Under the pieces are notes generated by a model. That model was not told where the DNA came from. It worked only from the letters and a program-made list of their open reading frames with translations, and ran no database searches. This document shows, one piece after another, positions 1 to 11,179 of a DNA stretch of 64,000 bases. Source of the DNA: Rapana venosa (Eukaryota; Mollusca; Gastropoda; Neogastropoda; Muricidae); assembly GCA_028751875.1 (NCBI GenBank), contig CM054153.1, forward strand, positions 35,053,226 through 35,117,225. The letters run 5' to 3'. The translations under genes were made by a program, and so were the position numbers. Within the stretch, counting starts at the first letter, position 1. The number at the start of each line of letters is the position of its first letter.

Positions 1-22
1 AGATAGATAGATAGATAGATAG
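1..22. repeat. (GATA)n microsatellite
   Basis: About five perfect GATA units open the window and probably continue upstream. They directly abut the 3' tail of the SINE fragment that follows. Confidence 0.9.
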
Positions 23-97
23 ACAATGACAATGACAATTCTTTTATTTCGAGGATAATGAATAAGCACACATGTGTTTTTTTAACATCCAGCCCCC
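23..97 (-). mobile_element. SINE 3' tail fragment, copy W1
   Basis: Read on the minus strand, this is the sequence that ends the SINE copies at 36040-36245 and 36360-36695: a GGATGT-A6 stretch, then GTGCTTATTCATTATCCTCG, then an A-rich end. It finishes in a short tandem tail of TTGTCA units (23-39). Only the tail is present; the tRNA-like head is missing. The same segment recurs at about 1250-1315 inside the local array. Confidence 0.65.
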
Positions 98-425
98 CGC
101 CCGTTAGGGATACATCTTAAAAATATAACCCAATACTTTTTCAGTCTCACAATAAAAACAAGGGAAATAACCCTTTTCAAAACAAGCTCCCCCCCAACAA
201 CCCCCCCCCCCCCAACAACCCTCCCCCCCCCCCCAAAGCAAGCAATAAAAGAAAATCCTAAAAATACCCACCCCCTACCCCCACCCCCCAAAAACCCTAA
301 CCAAACAAACAAACAAACAAACAAAAGAGAAGAAAAAAACAACCAACAAAAGATGATAAAAAAAGAGAAAAACAGACAAACAAAAAACAACAAGAACAAC
401 AACAAAGCCAAGAAAAAAACACAAC
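98..425. repeat. A/C-rich low-complexity segment
   Basis: C runs (187-236) are followed by AAAC/AAC-type simple sequence (299-415). The translation on the minus strand is only F/L/V/C low complexity, so no gene is present. It is the W segment of the higher-order array and has a counterpart at about 1316-1660. Confidence 0.7.
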
Positions 426-618
426 CAAACTTAATAAGTCATAAAGATAAACATCTACACATTGTCAAATGTACACATACTTGTTACACATAATTATAAG
501 ATATTGAAATAGGGCACTCATTAAAACTTAAGTACAGAGGCAAGTCCAATAAAGTATTGAAAATATAAAAATATGAATCCTTCATCAGGATATACTATGA
601 CTATAAGCAGGACGATAA

Positions 619-623
619 AAGGT

Positions 624-658
<35 letters not shown>

Positions 659-673
659 TGTGTGTGTGTGTGT
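619..673. repeat. (GA)n(GT)n compound microsatellite
   Basis: GAGA/GACAGA units pass directly into (GT)n. Both repeats are purine-biased on the plus strand, like the other arrays in this block. Confidence 0.9.
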
Positions 674-676
674 ATT

Positions 677-752
677 TAATAATAATAATGTATGGAATTT
701 ATATAGCGCTGAATCTTGTAAAGCAACAAATCAAAGCGCTCAAGCGCTTTCA
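677..752 (-). mobile_element. L2-like LINE 3' tail
   Basis: On the minus strand this reads AGCGCTATATAAATTCC and ends in ATT trinucleotides, with a second AGCGCTT word upstream. It matches the 3' end of the L2-like LINE at 37650-41450, which carries the same words at 37650-37740. It is immediately followed by segment Y1 with no visible boundary, so the Y segment may derive from the 3' region of such an element. Confidence 0.6.
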
Positions 753-938
753 GAGATAATATCCAATATATAAATCCCAAAACAGTATGCCATCCCATCA
801 ACACTCATTTTAGATTATACTCGTTTCAAATTATATGTCGTGATAAAAATAAATTTAATACCCATACATCCCCACAATAAAAACAAGAAACAAACCAAGA
901 AGAAATTTAAAACTATACAGTCGTTGAGGGAGAGAATA

Positions 939-1053
939 TGAGTGGGTGAGTGGGTGAGTGAGTGTTGTGTGTGTGTGTGTGTGTGTGTTGTGTGTGTGTG
1001 TTGTTTGTGTTTGTTTGAGCGTGTGTGTGGGGGGGTGGGGTGGGGTGGGGGTG
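939..1053. repeat. (GT)n-rich microsatellite
   Basis: GTGA, GT and GTGTTGTG units end in G-rich GGGGTGGGGT sequence. Confidence 0.85.
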
Positions 1054-1654
1054 TTTCAGGGATAATACTAAATATGTAATACTCACATAGCACACGATCA
1101 ACACAACACTTTTTAATTATGCTCCTGCAAATTGAATGTCATGTAATAAAATAAGTGCAATACCCATACACTCACATAATAAAGAGGGGGAAAAAGCCAA
1201 TAAAGTCATAAAAAGAACATCTACACATTGTAAGTAATAGAAACAAAATCTTTTTTTCAAGGATAATAAATAAGTATCATGTGCTTTTTTACATCCAGTC
1301 CCCGCCCATGGGTCACATTTAAAATGCACTCAGTACTCATACTTTCAAGCAGAAGAAGCAAAGGAAAAAAAAACTTTTTTTAAAGAAAAAGAGAGAAGAA
1401 GAAAAAAAAACAACAACATACAAACAAACAAACAACCCCAGACGAGCAAAAGACAAAAACATACAAAAGACAACAACAACAACAAAAAAAGCAGACAAAA
1501 ACACCTTCCAAATAAACAAACAAAAAGCAAGAAAAACAACAACAAAAAAACAAATGAAAAAAAAAACAACCATAAGACCCCCAAAAAACAAACAAACAAA
1601 CAAACAAAAACAATTAAAAAAAAAAAAAAATAAAAAAAAAGCACCTTCCCCCCT

Positions 1655-1762
1655 TCACACTCACACACACACAAACACACCACACACACAAACACAACAC
1701 ACACACACACACCACACACACACACACACACAACACACACACACACACACACACACACACGT
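1655..1762. repeat. (CA)n microsatellite
   Basis: CACACA units with AACAC interruptions. Orientation is opposite to the GT arrays around it. Confidence 0.9.
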
Positions 1763-1851
1763 ACATACACCAAAACAAAAAACAAACAAGCGAAAAACTC
1801 AAAAAACAAATTACCCAAAAAAGAAGAAAGTAACAACCACAGCAATAACAA

Positions 1852-1922
1852 CAAGAGAGAGAGAGAGAGAGAGAAGGGGAGAGAGAGAGAGAGAGAGAGA
1901 GAGAAGGAAAAGAGAGAGAGTG
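1852..1922. repeat. (GA)n microsatellite
   Basis: A nearly pure GA run lies at the end of the second W segment. Confidence 0.9.
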
Positions 1923-2120
1923 GGGGAAATAAGCCAAACTTATAGATAAAAAAATTGAACAAACCCTTATATTGTAGAATAGTACACATAGTTGTTACAC
2001 GTGGTAATAAGATATTAAAAAAGGAGATTCACTGGAGCTCAAGTACAGACAACAAGTCCAAAATAATAATGAAAATCGAAAGTATGAATATGCCCTTTAT
2101 TAGAATACACAATAACAATA

Positions 2121-2151
2121 GAAGGAGAGAGAGAGAGAGGAGAGAGGAGAG

Positions 2152-2207
<56 letters not shown>

Positions 2208-2240
2208 TTAATTGCATATCGGTCTTAGGCCACAATACAC

Positions 2241-2271
<31 letters not shown>

Positions 2272-2296
2272 AGAGTGTGGTGTGTGTAGGGGTGGA

Positions 2297-2354
<58 letters not shown>
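2121..2354. repeat. (GA)n and (GT)n compound arrays
   Basis: GA runs at 2125-2202 and 2239-2276 are followed by a long GT run to 2354. A 36 bp non-repeat spacer lies at 2203-2238. Confidence 0.9.
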
Positions 2355-2355
<1 letters not shown>

Positions 2356-2605
2356 AGATGGTACTAAATATATAATTCTCAAAACAGTACACGATCACCT
2401 TTGACACTTATTTTGATTACTTAGACAAAAAATATGTTATGATAAAAAATAATAATAATATATAAAAAAATAATATAAAAATAATACTAATAATTAAATA
2501 AATAAATAAAAACCTCAATACCCATACTCTCACACAATAAAAACAAGGAAGAAAAGAAAGAAAGAAAAAAAACAAAACAACAACCAGCCAGATCTATAAG
2601 GTCAT

Positions 2606-2688
2606 ATGTGAGAGAGAGAGAGAAGAGAGAGAGATGAAGAGAAGAGGAGAGAGAGAGAGAGAGAGGGAGAGGAGAGGAGAGAGAGTGT
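2606..2688. repeat. (GA)n microsatellite
   Basis: An imperfect GA/GGA run between Y3 and Y4. Confidence 0.9.
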
Positions 2689-2877
2689 GGTTTCAGTGAT
2701 AACTCTAAAATATATAATTCTCAAGACAGTGCACATCACTGTCAACACCAATTTTGATTATACTCATGCAGATTATATGTCAAGATAATGAAATAAACTC
2801 AATACCGTATACTCATACAATAAAATAAGGAAGAGGAGAAAAAAGGGGGGGGGGATAAAAGCCAATTATATAAGGTC

Positions 2878-2878
<1 letters not shown>

Positions 2879-2933
<55 letters not shown>

Positions 2934-3030
2934 TGTGTGTGGTGTGTGTGTGTGTGTGTGTGGTGTGTTGTTGTGTGTGTGTGTGTGGTGTGTGGTGTGT
3001 GTGTGGTGTGTGTGTGTGTTGTGTGTGTGC
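2879..3030. repeat. (GA)n(GT)n compound array
   Basis: About 25 GA units are followed by about 100 bp of GT with TGG interruptions, between Y4 and Y5. Confidence 0.95.
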
Positions 3031-3225
3031 TGTTTCAAGGATAATACTAAATATATAATTCTCGAGACAGCACAGGATCACCATCAATATTCTTTTCGAA
3101 TATACTCGTACAAATTGAACGCCATGAAAAAGAAAAAAGCCCAACGTCAATACACTCAAACAATAAGAGAGAAAAAAAATCGCTAAAGTCATAAAATGAA
3201 CATCTATAATATTAAGTAAGAGAGA

Positions 3226-3295
3226 GAGATGGGGGGGGGGGGGGGGGGGGGAAGAAATGATAGAGAGTGGGAGTGTTGTGTGTGGTGTGTTGGTT

Positions 3296-3338
<43 letters not shown>
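3226..3338. repeat. Poly-G and (GT)n array
   Basis: A G run of over 20 bases (3231-3251) is followed by GT units (3296-3338), between Y5 and Y6. Confidence 0.9.
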
Positions 3339-3340
<2 letters not shown>

Positions 3341-3639
3341 AAGATTATGCTTTTTGTTTGTAAACAAACAAAACAAAAAAGACATAGGAAAAAAATACTG
3401 AATATCATTCTCAAAACAGCAGATCATCACTGTCAACACTCTATTTCATTATAATCGTACAGATTAACACATATTATTGTTATGATAGATATATTTCTTA
3501 TAACTAAAGTGTAGTTAAAAAAATAGAAAAAAAAAATATTAAAATAATAATAATAATTTTATTTTAAAAATTAAAAAAAAAAAAAGAAAAAAAGCTTACA
3601 CTTTGCTAAACTCACTTCTCAATAGCAATGAAATTTGAA

Positions 3640-3640
3640 A

Positions 3641-3674
<34 letters not shown>

Positions 3675-3736
3675 TGAGGAGGAGAGAGAGAGAGAGATGA
3701 TGGAGAGAGAGAGATGAGAGAGAGAGAAGAGAGAGG
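3640..3736. repeat. (GA)n microsatellite
   Basis: An imperfect GA/GATGAG run closes the satellite block. Weak AGGTAAGG/AGATAGGTA repetition follows to 3820. Confidence 0.9.
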
Positions 3737-3845
3737 ACAACAGTCTGACATACATACAGGTGAAGGGAAAGGGAAGGGCAGATAGGTAGGATGGAAAGGG
3801 CAGATAGGTAAGGGAGGATATGCAACTTTGTTTTGAGGCTATGGA

Positions 3846-5690
3846 CTGTGGTTTGTTATTGTTGATGTATCAAGTGAGTTGATAATTGAGTTTTGTAGAT
3901 TGTTATTGATTGATGTTGTTTAAATGAATCTGGAAGGGAGTTCCACAGCATAGGGCCTGAGTAAAGTAGACTAGATTTGAATAAGTCTATTCTCGGAATA
4001 GGGACGCTGGGCTTTATAGTATTTCTGGATTGGTTTAGGGGGAATTTGTCTTTTAAGTATGATGGAACAGTTCCTGTCATGATCTTGAACATCATGACTC
4101 CTTTGTTATATTTTAGTCGTTGGCGTAAGGGGAGAATATTTAATTGAGTATAGTCAGCTTCTAGTAAGCTTGTCTTTTTTAAAAGGACCAGTTTGAGAGC
4201 ACGTTTGTACAGACTCAGTAACGGTTTCATGTAGTGTTTGCACTAGCAGAATCCCATAGGTAGAAGCTAGTCTATTGAGGATTGTATATAAGTTTGGGAA
4301 GAATTAGTTTCCTTGAATGAAAGTCAAGAAAAGTGCTTGATTTTAGAAAGTTGGTATACTCTTTGGACATGTATTTGCATAGTTGAGATATGTGGTAGAA
4401 CCAACTGAGATTCTCATCAATTGTTACCCTAAAACCTTGTGGTGATGGGTTTGTTCAATTACTTCCTTTTTAATTTTGATGGGAGTAAGTTTGTGGGTTA
4501 AGTTTTGACGCTTTTGTCTAGTTGTGATAAGCATGTATTTTGTTTTTTGGGGGTGTATAGACATATGGTTTAGTTCGGTCCATTCAATAAGCTGATCAAC
4601 ACTTTTTTGTAATGCTTTTGTTAGAGAGATAGGGTTATTGTGGCTCGTATGAATAGTTGTGTCATCAGCAAATAGTTCGCATTTGGATTTGATGTTGAGA
4701 GGTTAGGTCATTTATGTATAGTGAGAAGAGAATAGGTCCTAGTATGGATCCTTGTGGTACTCCATAATTGATGGCTTGTAGTGTGGATGTAGTTGTGCCT
4801 ATTGAGACACACTGTTGCCTGTTTTCTAGATAGGAAGCAAGTAGTTGTAAGGTATTTGTAGAGAAATGGTACAGGTTTAGTTTTTTTATGAGAAGTGTGT
4901 GGTCAATTGTGTCAAAAGCTTTTTTGAGATCTACAAATAGTACTCCACAAAATTTATTGTCATTAATGTTTGATAGCCAGTTGTCTACGAGGCTAATCAG
5001 TGCAGTATGACATGAGTGATTTTGTCTAAATCCAGACTGATTAGGGTGAATTAAGTTGGTAGTATCTAAATGACGGACTATGTGTTTGTTTATATGTTGT
5101 TCCAAGGGTTTGGAAAGGATAGATATGATGGAAATTGGTCTATAGTTTGAGGGGTCTGAAGTGTCACCAGATTTGTAGATGGGGATTACTTTAGCTGTTT
5201 TGAAGGCATTGGGGAAATGGGGTTTTTTTCAAGACAAAGGTTAAATATATATGTTAGTGTGTCTGTGATAACTGGAGCTGATAGCTTCAATATTCTGCTG
5301 TCTATTCCATCAAGACCGCGCGTTCTTGATTGTTTGAGGTGAGTTAGATAACCATAGCCCCTCAAGAAAAAGACTTTAAATGGAAGTGAATTTTTGAAGG
5401 AGTTTGTTTCCCTTTCAAGTATTGTTTTTGTTAAATTGGGAGTTTTTTGGGACTTTGATTTTTTCTTTTTTTAAATAATGTTAGTAAAAGACTTTAATGA
5501 AAAAAATTGTTAATTGTTTCACAGTAACGCTTTGATTGCATTTGTTTGGAAGATGCTTTTTTTGTTAGTTTTTTAAATTTTGGCTCCCCCATACAGTTTT
5601 TTGAGTTTTGTTTGGTGGATAGAAAAGTCGGGAAAAAATTTTTTTTTTTCCTCGCCTTTTTTGTGATTTTTATCCCCATTTTTTAAATTT
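3846..5690 (-). pseudogene. LINE A: APE-RT retrotransposon fragment (RT and C-terminus)
   Basis: A non-LTR retrotransposon reverse transcriptase on the minus strand, in several frames. A linker-like lysine-rich piece lies at about 5494-5679. The RT fingers lie at about 5105-5350, including a SNYRPISII-like motif in a second frame. The palm at 4665-5105 carries SGFR, DLKKAFDTIDH and GVPQGSILGPILFSLY. The catalytic FADD follows at about 4655-4670 after a shift, and then a thumb with KTKYMLITTRQKR (about 4500-4545). The C-terminal region at 3856-4230 has LPLRQRLKYNKG, YLKDKF and GPMLWNSLPDSFK, the typical end of Jockey/CR1-superfamily proteins, with a stop near 3856. At least three frame changes break it, one of them in a G/T homopolymer near 5225. 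The endonuclease half is not recognisable upstream. Clade assignment beyond Jockey/CR1 superfamily is uncertain. Confidence 0.85.
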
Positions 5691-5699
5691 TTTTTGACT

Positions 5700-7130
5700 C
5701 TTAATAATATTATGTTTTTTTTAAAAGGTCTCTAAAAAATAGCAGGTTTTTCTTTTTCCCTTAGTGAAAAAGGGGGTTTTTGGGGGTATTTTTGATTTTT
5801 AATGTTTTTTTGGGGGGAAAATGTTTGTTAAAAATTTTGCTTAAAAGTTTTTCCAAAATTTTTGGGCTAAGCCCGGACCCAGTAAGGTTGAATTTTTCCC
5901 CAAAAGGGAAGGGAAAGTTATTTAAAAATCTGATAAAAAAAGATTCTCACCCAAATTTAGAAAAGGGAAACGATATGTTATATTTTTTGTGGCCGGGTTT
6001 GGGGGGAAATTTCTGTTCTTTTTTTTTGACCACGTGTTTACAGACTGGGTGGGTGCCCGGTTTAAAAGTGTTTTAAAAGGGATACAAGTTTCGCAATGTT
6101 GTTGGGGTTAGATTTTTAAAAGGATGGTAAAATTTTTGGGTGTTTTGATTTTTGGTGTGACTCTCGTGGGTAAATTTAAATTTAATTTTGGTCGAGGTTG
6201 TATGAATTTTTTAAATTGGGTCCTTTGATTATTAACTTTTGAAAACGAAAATTAAAGTCTCCTAATGTTTATTCACTTGTTTCTAATGGGAAATGTATTA
6301 ATATGGAGTAAAAATTTGCCCAGCCCAAAGTTTTTTTTTTCCCTTTTGGGTTTTCCTAAAGCAGATCCCAATTACAAAGGTTTTGGGCCCCTTTTTAAAT
6401 AGAAATCTCAACCCAAATTTGGATTCTACACCTTTTAATGTTCTAAAGGGAGAAGCGCTTAAAGGGTTATGGACCACAAAATTAAAATTTGGGAAATTCC
6501 TTTTTTCTTTGGGGTTTTTGTTGATCTTTACGGGGAAATTTTTATTCCGGGAAATTTAATAAATATCAGTGCCCAAATTATTTTGGGTTTTAAAGCCCCT
6601 CGACTCAGTTTCCCCCCCTAGTTTTTGTAAAAGGGGTTTGCCTTTTTTTAGTGAAAAGAGTTGAGATTTCTTGGGATTTTATTAAATCCCCAGGGTTTAT
6701 ATTTAGGGGGCCCCAAATACGTAAGTCTTTCCTTAGAGGGCCACTTTTTGGGGTTTTGGTTTTGCTTTTGCCCTTGTTTGGTTTGTGGGGAAAGGGATAT
6801 TTGTAAATTTAAGACAAACAAAAAAGGAAAACTGGCAAAAGGGAAAAATTAAAAAAAAAATAATTTGTAGACTTTGGAGAATAAACCCACCAAAGGGGGG
6901 AAAAAGGGATAGGGTGGGGGTTGGAGGGGAAAATAATTTGAAAAAAAACAAGGAAACAAATTGAGGGGGTTTGGAAAACAAAAAAAACCCCCTCAAACCG
7001 ACAAAAAATTTACTGAAATTTGAAACCCTCACTGTTTTTGCTTAACAACAGGGGACAAAAAAGCTCGGGTAACTTCTTTATCAACCCTGTAAGTTAAATC
7101 CCAAGGGGTTTCCCCTGTTTTAAATTTTGA
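5700..7130. other. Unrecognised, poor-consensus sequence
   Basis: AT-rich sequence dominated by 3-8 base homopolymers of all four bases. It may hold the decayed 5' half of LINE A, but I could not align any endonuclease motif. No gene is supported. Confidence 0.5.
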
Positions 7131-7384
7131 CCCGGGTCACATTTAGCCCCTTACCCCCATTTAAGGTCCCCCAAGGCCAACCAATTTACTAGTGCCGCCC
7201 CCTGAAGAAAACCTGTTTGAGCACTGAGGTTTTGTCGGGAGGATGGGGGCATTGGGAATACTGAAAAAGGTCACTCAGCAAATAGTAGGGGGGGGGGTGA
7301 AAAGGGAACCCCGCAGCACAGCACAGTTTTTTTGTAAATAAAAAAAGGCCACCCCGCAATTTGTAAAGGGGATTTGGGGCAGGC

Positions 7385-7715
7385 TCATTCCCTACTGAAT
7401 AATGTACACAAAAAGGAAAATAAAATGCCCACTAAAGGAGCCCACTGAACAATGCCACACACGAATAGCCCCCTAGTTCGATGCACAGTTTTTGCACACT
7501 TCACTGCACATTTTTTATTACTAAAAAAAGGGCCCAAACTCAGCAGTTAGTCCGGGAAATTTTGGGGCTACAAAGCCTTTTCCCTCACTGAATAATGTAA
7601 ACCTCAGCTGCCCTGAACAAGGGCACTAGCAGTAAAGAACAATTTTCACCCGGGGAATTTAGCCCCAAGTTCGATGCAGAGTGTTGCACATTTCACTGCA
7701 TGGGGACTGCATAAA
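7385..7715. repeat. ~193 bp tandem repeat, about two copies
   Basis: ACTGAATAATGTA occurs at about 7390 and 7584. AGTTCGATGCA followed by TTGCACA and TTCACTGCA occurs at about 7474 and 7668. Both word pairs are spaced about 193 bp apart. A more degenerate partial copy may precede 7385. Confidence 0.65.
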
Positions 7716-7744
7716 CCAAACCCTTAACCTGTTGCCCCGGCCCA

Positions 7745-7925
7745 AAACGGTTTTTTAAAAAAACAAAAACAAACACAAAAAAAAAAAAAAAAAAAAAACT
7801 CCCAACCAAACAAATAGGCGAAAACAACAAAAAACCCAAACAACAACAAACACACAAAAAAAAACCCAAAGACCAAAACAACAAAAACCCAAACCCCCCC
7901 CAACACAAAAACACAAAAAAAACCC
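7745..7925. repeat. A/C-rich simple sequence
   Basis: AAAAC/CAAA units with A runs. Long minus-strand frames here are only F/V/L/C low complexity. Confidence 0.8.
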
Positions 7926-8159
7926 CCCGGGGTTTAAGTTCAATGTTCATGGGGGAGCACCCTTTTCACTGCCCCTTTTTTCCTCAATCTTGAAATAACC
8001 AAAAGGAACCAAAAAACCAATGTAAAAAAAAAAATATATATATATATATAAAAAAAATTTTAAAAAAAATTTTTTTAAAAAAAAAATTTGGGGTTTTTTG
8101 GAGAAAAGCAAAAGGAATACCAGGTTTCCACACTTCCAAAAGCGATTTTAAATTTTTGG

Positions 8160-8170
8160 GTGGGGGAAGG

Positions 8171-8202
<32 letters not shown>

Positions 8203-8965
8203 CACGCAAAAAACAAAATATAAAAACAAAAAAAAAAAACACCACACCACACAAAATCTTTCACAAAACAAAACCACACACCACACACACACACCCCACA
8301 CAAAAAACACACACAAAACACACAAAAAAAACACACACACAAACCACACAAAAAAAAAAACAACAACAACAACCAACAACAACAACAAAACAAAAAAAAA
8401 AACCAAAACAAAACAAAAAACAAAAAAAAAAACAAAAAACAACAACACCCAGCAAAAAAAATTAAAGGGATTAAACAAACAACACACCACACACAAAACT
8501 ACCCACACACACACACACAAAAAACACACACAAATAAACACACAACACCCCCCTTACTATACATACTTACATACACACTTACCCCCCACACCCTTACATA
8601 TCTTACTTACATACACATTTGCACCCCGCCGCTTTCACAACTAGAGTACAAAAAAAACGCTTTCACCACAAAAAATTACGCACCCCGCGTGTTCTTTTAA
8701 CCCCACATACACACACACACCACACACACACACCACACACAAACACACACACACCTAAACACACAATTTAAACCATACAAAACTTCCCACACACGCACCC
8801 CTTCTTTATACAAATTTCCTACAAAACACGCACGCATACAAAAATAAAAGTACAAACGCATACCCACACAAATTTTAAACGTACACGCGCTTTTTCGTTG
8901 GGCTCCACAAAACCACACACACACACACACAACCACACACACACACCAAACCCACACACACCCCA
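8160..8965. repeat. Poly-A and (CA)n-rich low-complexity tract
   Basis: A run of about 30 A (8171-8201) is followed by CA, AAC and CAAA units to about 8560. Further CA arrays lie at 8705-8765 and 8912-8965. The open frames in both strands are artefacts of this composition. Confidence 0.85.
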
Positions 8966-8969
8966 CCAA

Positions 8970-10925
8970 ACTTTTCTTCTCATTCTCGGGCCTCCCCCTT
9001 TCTCTAGGGATAAATGGGGGGTTGGGTAAATTTAAAGGGGCCCTTGCTGGATGGTTTCAGCGGGCCCTTCCAGCAGCTTCGGGGGTGCCGTGAATGATTT
9101 GGTGGGGGGGAGGCCCCAGGCGGGGTTTGGGCTTGGCTTTTGTAAGAGGGGGAAAGCCTTTCCTAAAAGTCCCCTCGAGTGAACTTGTCCCTCTAGGCCA
9201 AAGGCGGTGGACTTGCTTTGGTTTGGGGGGGAAAAAGTGCTCTGCCGGGCCGCGGGGGGCATTTGATGGCAGTTTGTATTCACTGTTGGTGGGGGTGGAT
9301 TTTTTGGGGGACCCAAATTTTGAATCGGCCCCATATTTTTGGGTTTGAGGGGGGGGCAAGGTTTTGTGGGCCCTGGGGGGTTTGTACTTTCTTTGGTTGC
9401 TATGCCACAGAACTTGGGTGGAGGGGGTCCATGTATTTTTAAAAGGGCTTTCCTGGGTGCCCCCAATCCCAGTCTGAAAAGGGGTGGAATCGATGTAAAT
9501 CCCCCCCCTTCGGCACAGACCGGGAGGGGGTTGGGTTTTGGGGCCTCCCTCAAAAGAACTGGGGGTTGGTGTGGGCCCGAAAGGGGAGGGATAAAGGGCA
9601 GAGGTTTTTTTGGGGCTTTTGGGGAAAACCTGGGGTAGTCCTCTGACCACAACGTTCCCCAGTCGGAAATTTCAACTGGGCCTCTTTGTAGGCTTTTGGG
9701 TTAAACCCAAAACAGGGAAATGTTCTGTTTGCGTTTTGTTAAAGGGGGGAGGTTGACAGCCACTTCAAGGGGTGCGGGACTGCCCAGGCCCGGGGTAAAA
9801 AATTTTTTTTTAAGTTGTGGGCTGAGGGGAAACTACTGTCTCCCACTGCATTTTAAGACAGAGCCCAACACCCTTAACCCTGGCTGGCAGTGGGGACAGA
9901 TTTTTTAAAATTTGTGCCCAAAAGGGTTTTGGGGGAAGGGGACGGTGGAGGGGGGGGGGTTTGGAGGTTGTTAGGCCTTCTGGGAACTGAATTACTTGTC
10001 AGTTTGCTTTTTGGGAAATGAAGGAGGGGGGGGGAGGAGGGGGGGGTTTTTTGGGGGGGGGGTTTTTTTGGGTCAGGGTCGAGGAGTAAAAATCATTATC
10101 AGTGGGGTTTGGGAAAAATTAAATTTCTTTTCAGGGGGGTGTCGGAAAATTTTTTCAGAGAGGGAGGTCACTTAGGGGGAAATTCGGGAAAGGGGTTTTT
10201 TAGTTTGCTGGTGGGAATTTTTGGGGGAATGGAGGTGAATGAAAGATTTTTGGGAGTGGGATGGCGGAAAGAGGTTTCAGTTAAAGGTAGGGTTTTTTTT
10301 TAATGCGTTGATTTCTTTTTCATGGGGTTTTGCCATTCTTTGGGGAAAGCAACAGGCTTTTGGTTTTTTGGGTCGACCGTTGTTGTTTGGGTTTTTTTGC
10401 TGAGTAAGGCAGAAAGGGTTTTCGACTTCAGGCTTGTTTTTGGGCTTTCATTGGTTTTTTTTTTTGGACTGTGCTGTTTTTGGGCGGGCTTTTGGCTGTT
10501 TTCTCATCGTTTGTCAATTTGTTTTTCTCTGTCGGTAAGGTTTCAACTTTTTGCTGTGAGGGCATTGTTTGGTGGAGATGGTTTGTGGACGGGTTGGGCA
10601 GGGAGGGGTGTGATAGCAGCCGTGCTCAAGCTGTAAGGGACGGAGGGAAGTTTTTTTGTAGGTGTGGGTTCTTTTTGGACATGGTTGGGGAAGGCAGAGG
10701 GAGGGGTCAGAGCAGGAATAAAAGGGTTTTTATTTTTGGTTCGGGGGGAGGGGGGGGGGGGTTTTTAGGTTGGGTGGAGTGGGGGGGGTAGAATAGGGGG
10801 AAGGGGAGAGGGGTTTTAAAGGGGTCCTTTGGGAAAAGGGGTTGTCAGGGGGTTTGGGGAATAGGGGGGGGGAAATTTTTTGTCTATTTTCCCACTGAGT
10901 CACTGGAGGGAGGGGAAAGAGCTAA
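8970..10925. other. Unrecognised G-rich, poor-consensus sequence
   Basis: Two overlapping minus-strand frames of about 200 codons at 9032-9652 are proline-rich and driven by G runs on the plus strand. They lack any motif I recognise and are probably not genes. 9660-10925 is likewise G/T-homopolymer-rich with no recognisable feature. Confidence 0.4.
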
Positions 10926-10927
10926 AA

Positions 10928-11175
10928 AGATAGTTAGAAGATAAAATAGATAGTTAGATAGATAGATAGATAAAAGATAAAAGATAGATAGAAGATAGAT
11001 AGAAAAGTTAGATAGATAAAATAGAAAAAATGGAGGGAAACGGAGGGGAAGGGAAAGGGACGGACGGACAGAAGACAGAAGAAGACAAATAGTTTAGTTT
11101 GATAGAAAAAATAGATAGATAGATGATAGATAAAAAGTTTAGATAGATAGTAGATAGATAGATAGTTTGTTAGAC
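10928..11175. repeat. Imperfect (GATA)n array
   Basis: GATA/TAGA units with frequent interruptions (TTAGATA, AAAGATA). A GGGAAGGGA-rich interruption lies at 11030-11080. Confidence 0.85.
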
Positions 11176-11179
11176 AGAA

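Larger units (their letters stand above)
23..3640. repeat. Higher-order array of W, X and Y segments with purine microsatellites
   Basis: Three unrelated segments recur in the same orientation. W is SINE tail plus AAC-rich (23-425; 1250-1925). X begins near an AAACTT/GTCATAAAG motif and includes TAAGATATTGAAA-like and AAGTACAGA words (425-620; 1925-2120). Y starts TTTCAGGGATAATACTAAAT, includes GATTATACTCGTACAAATT and CAATACCCATAC, and ends in a GTCATAAAATGAACATCT-like stretch (752-1050, 1055-1245, 2353-2605, 2689-2880, 3031-3225, 3385-3600). Each Y is separated by (GA)n and (GT)n runs of variable length. Copies are clearly diverged, so this is an old tandem array rather than a recent expansion. 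Confidence 0.7.

Noticed and set aside
1345..1989. 214-codon minus-strand frame with L/S/V/C runs
   Set aside because: It spans AAC, CA and GA simple repeats. No start context or domain; composition fully explained by the repeats.
7984..8644. Frames of 114-185 codons on both strands
   Set aside because: Poly-A and CA tract translations (F/C/V or K/T/N only).
9032..9652. Two overlapping ~200-codon proline-rich minus frames
   Set aside because: The region is full of G runs and both frames look alike in quality. No motif or start context, so not called as genes.
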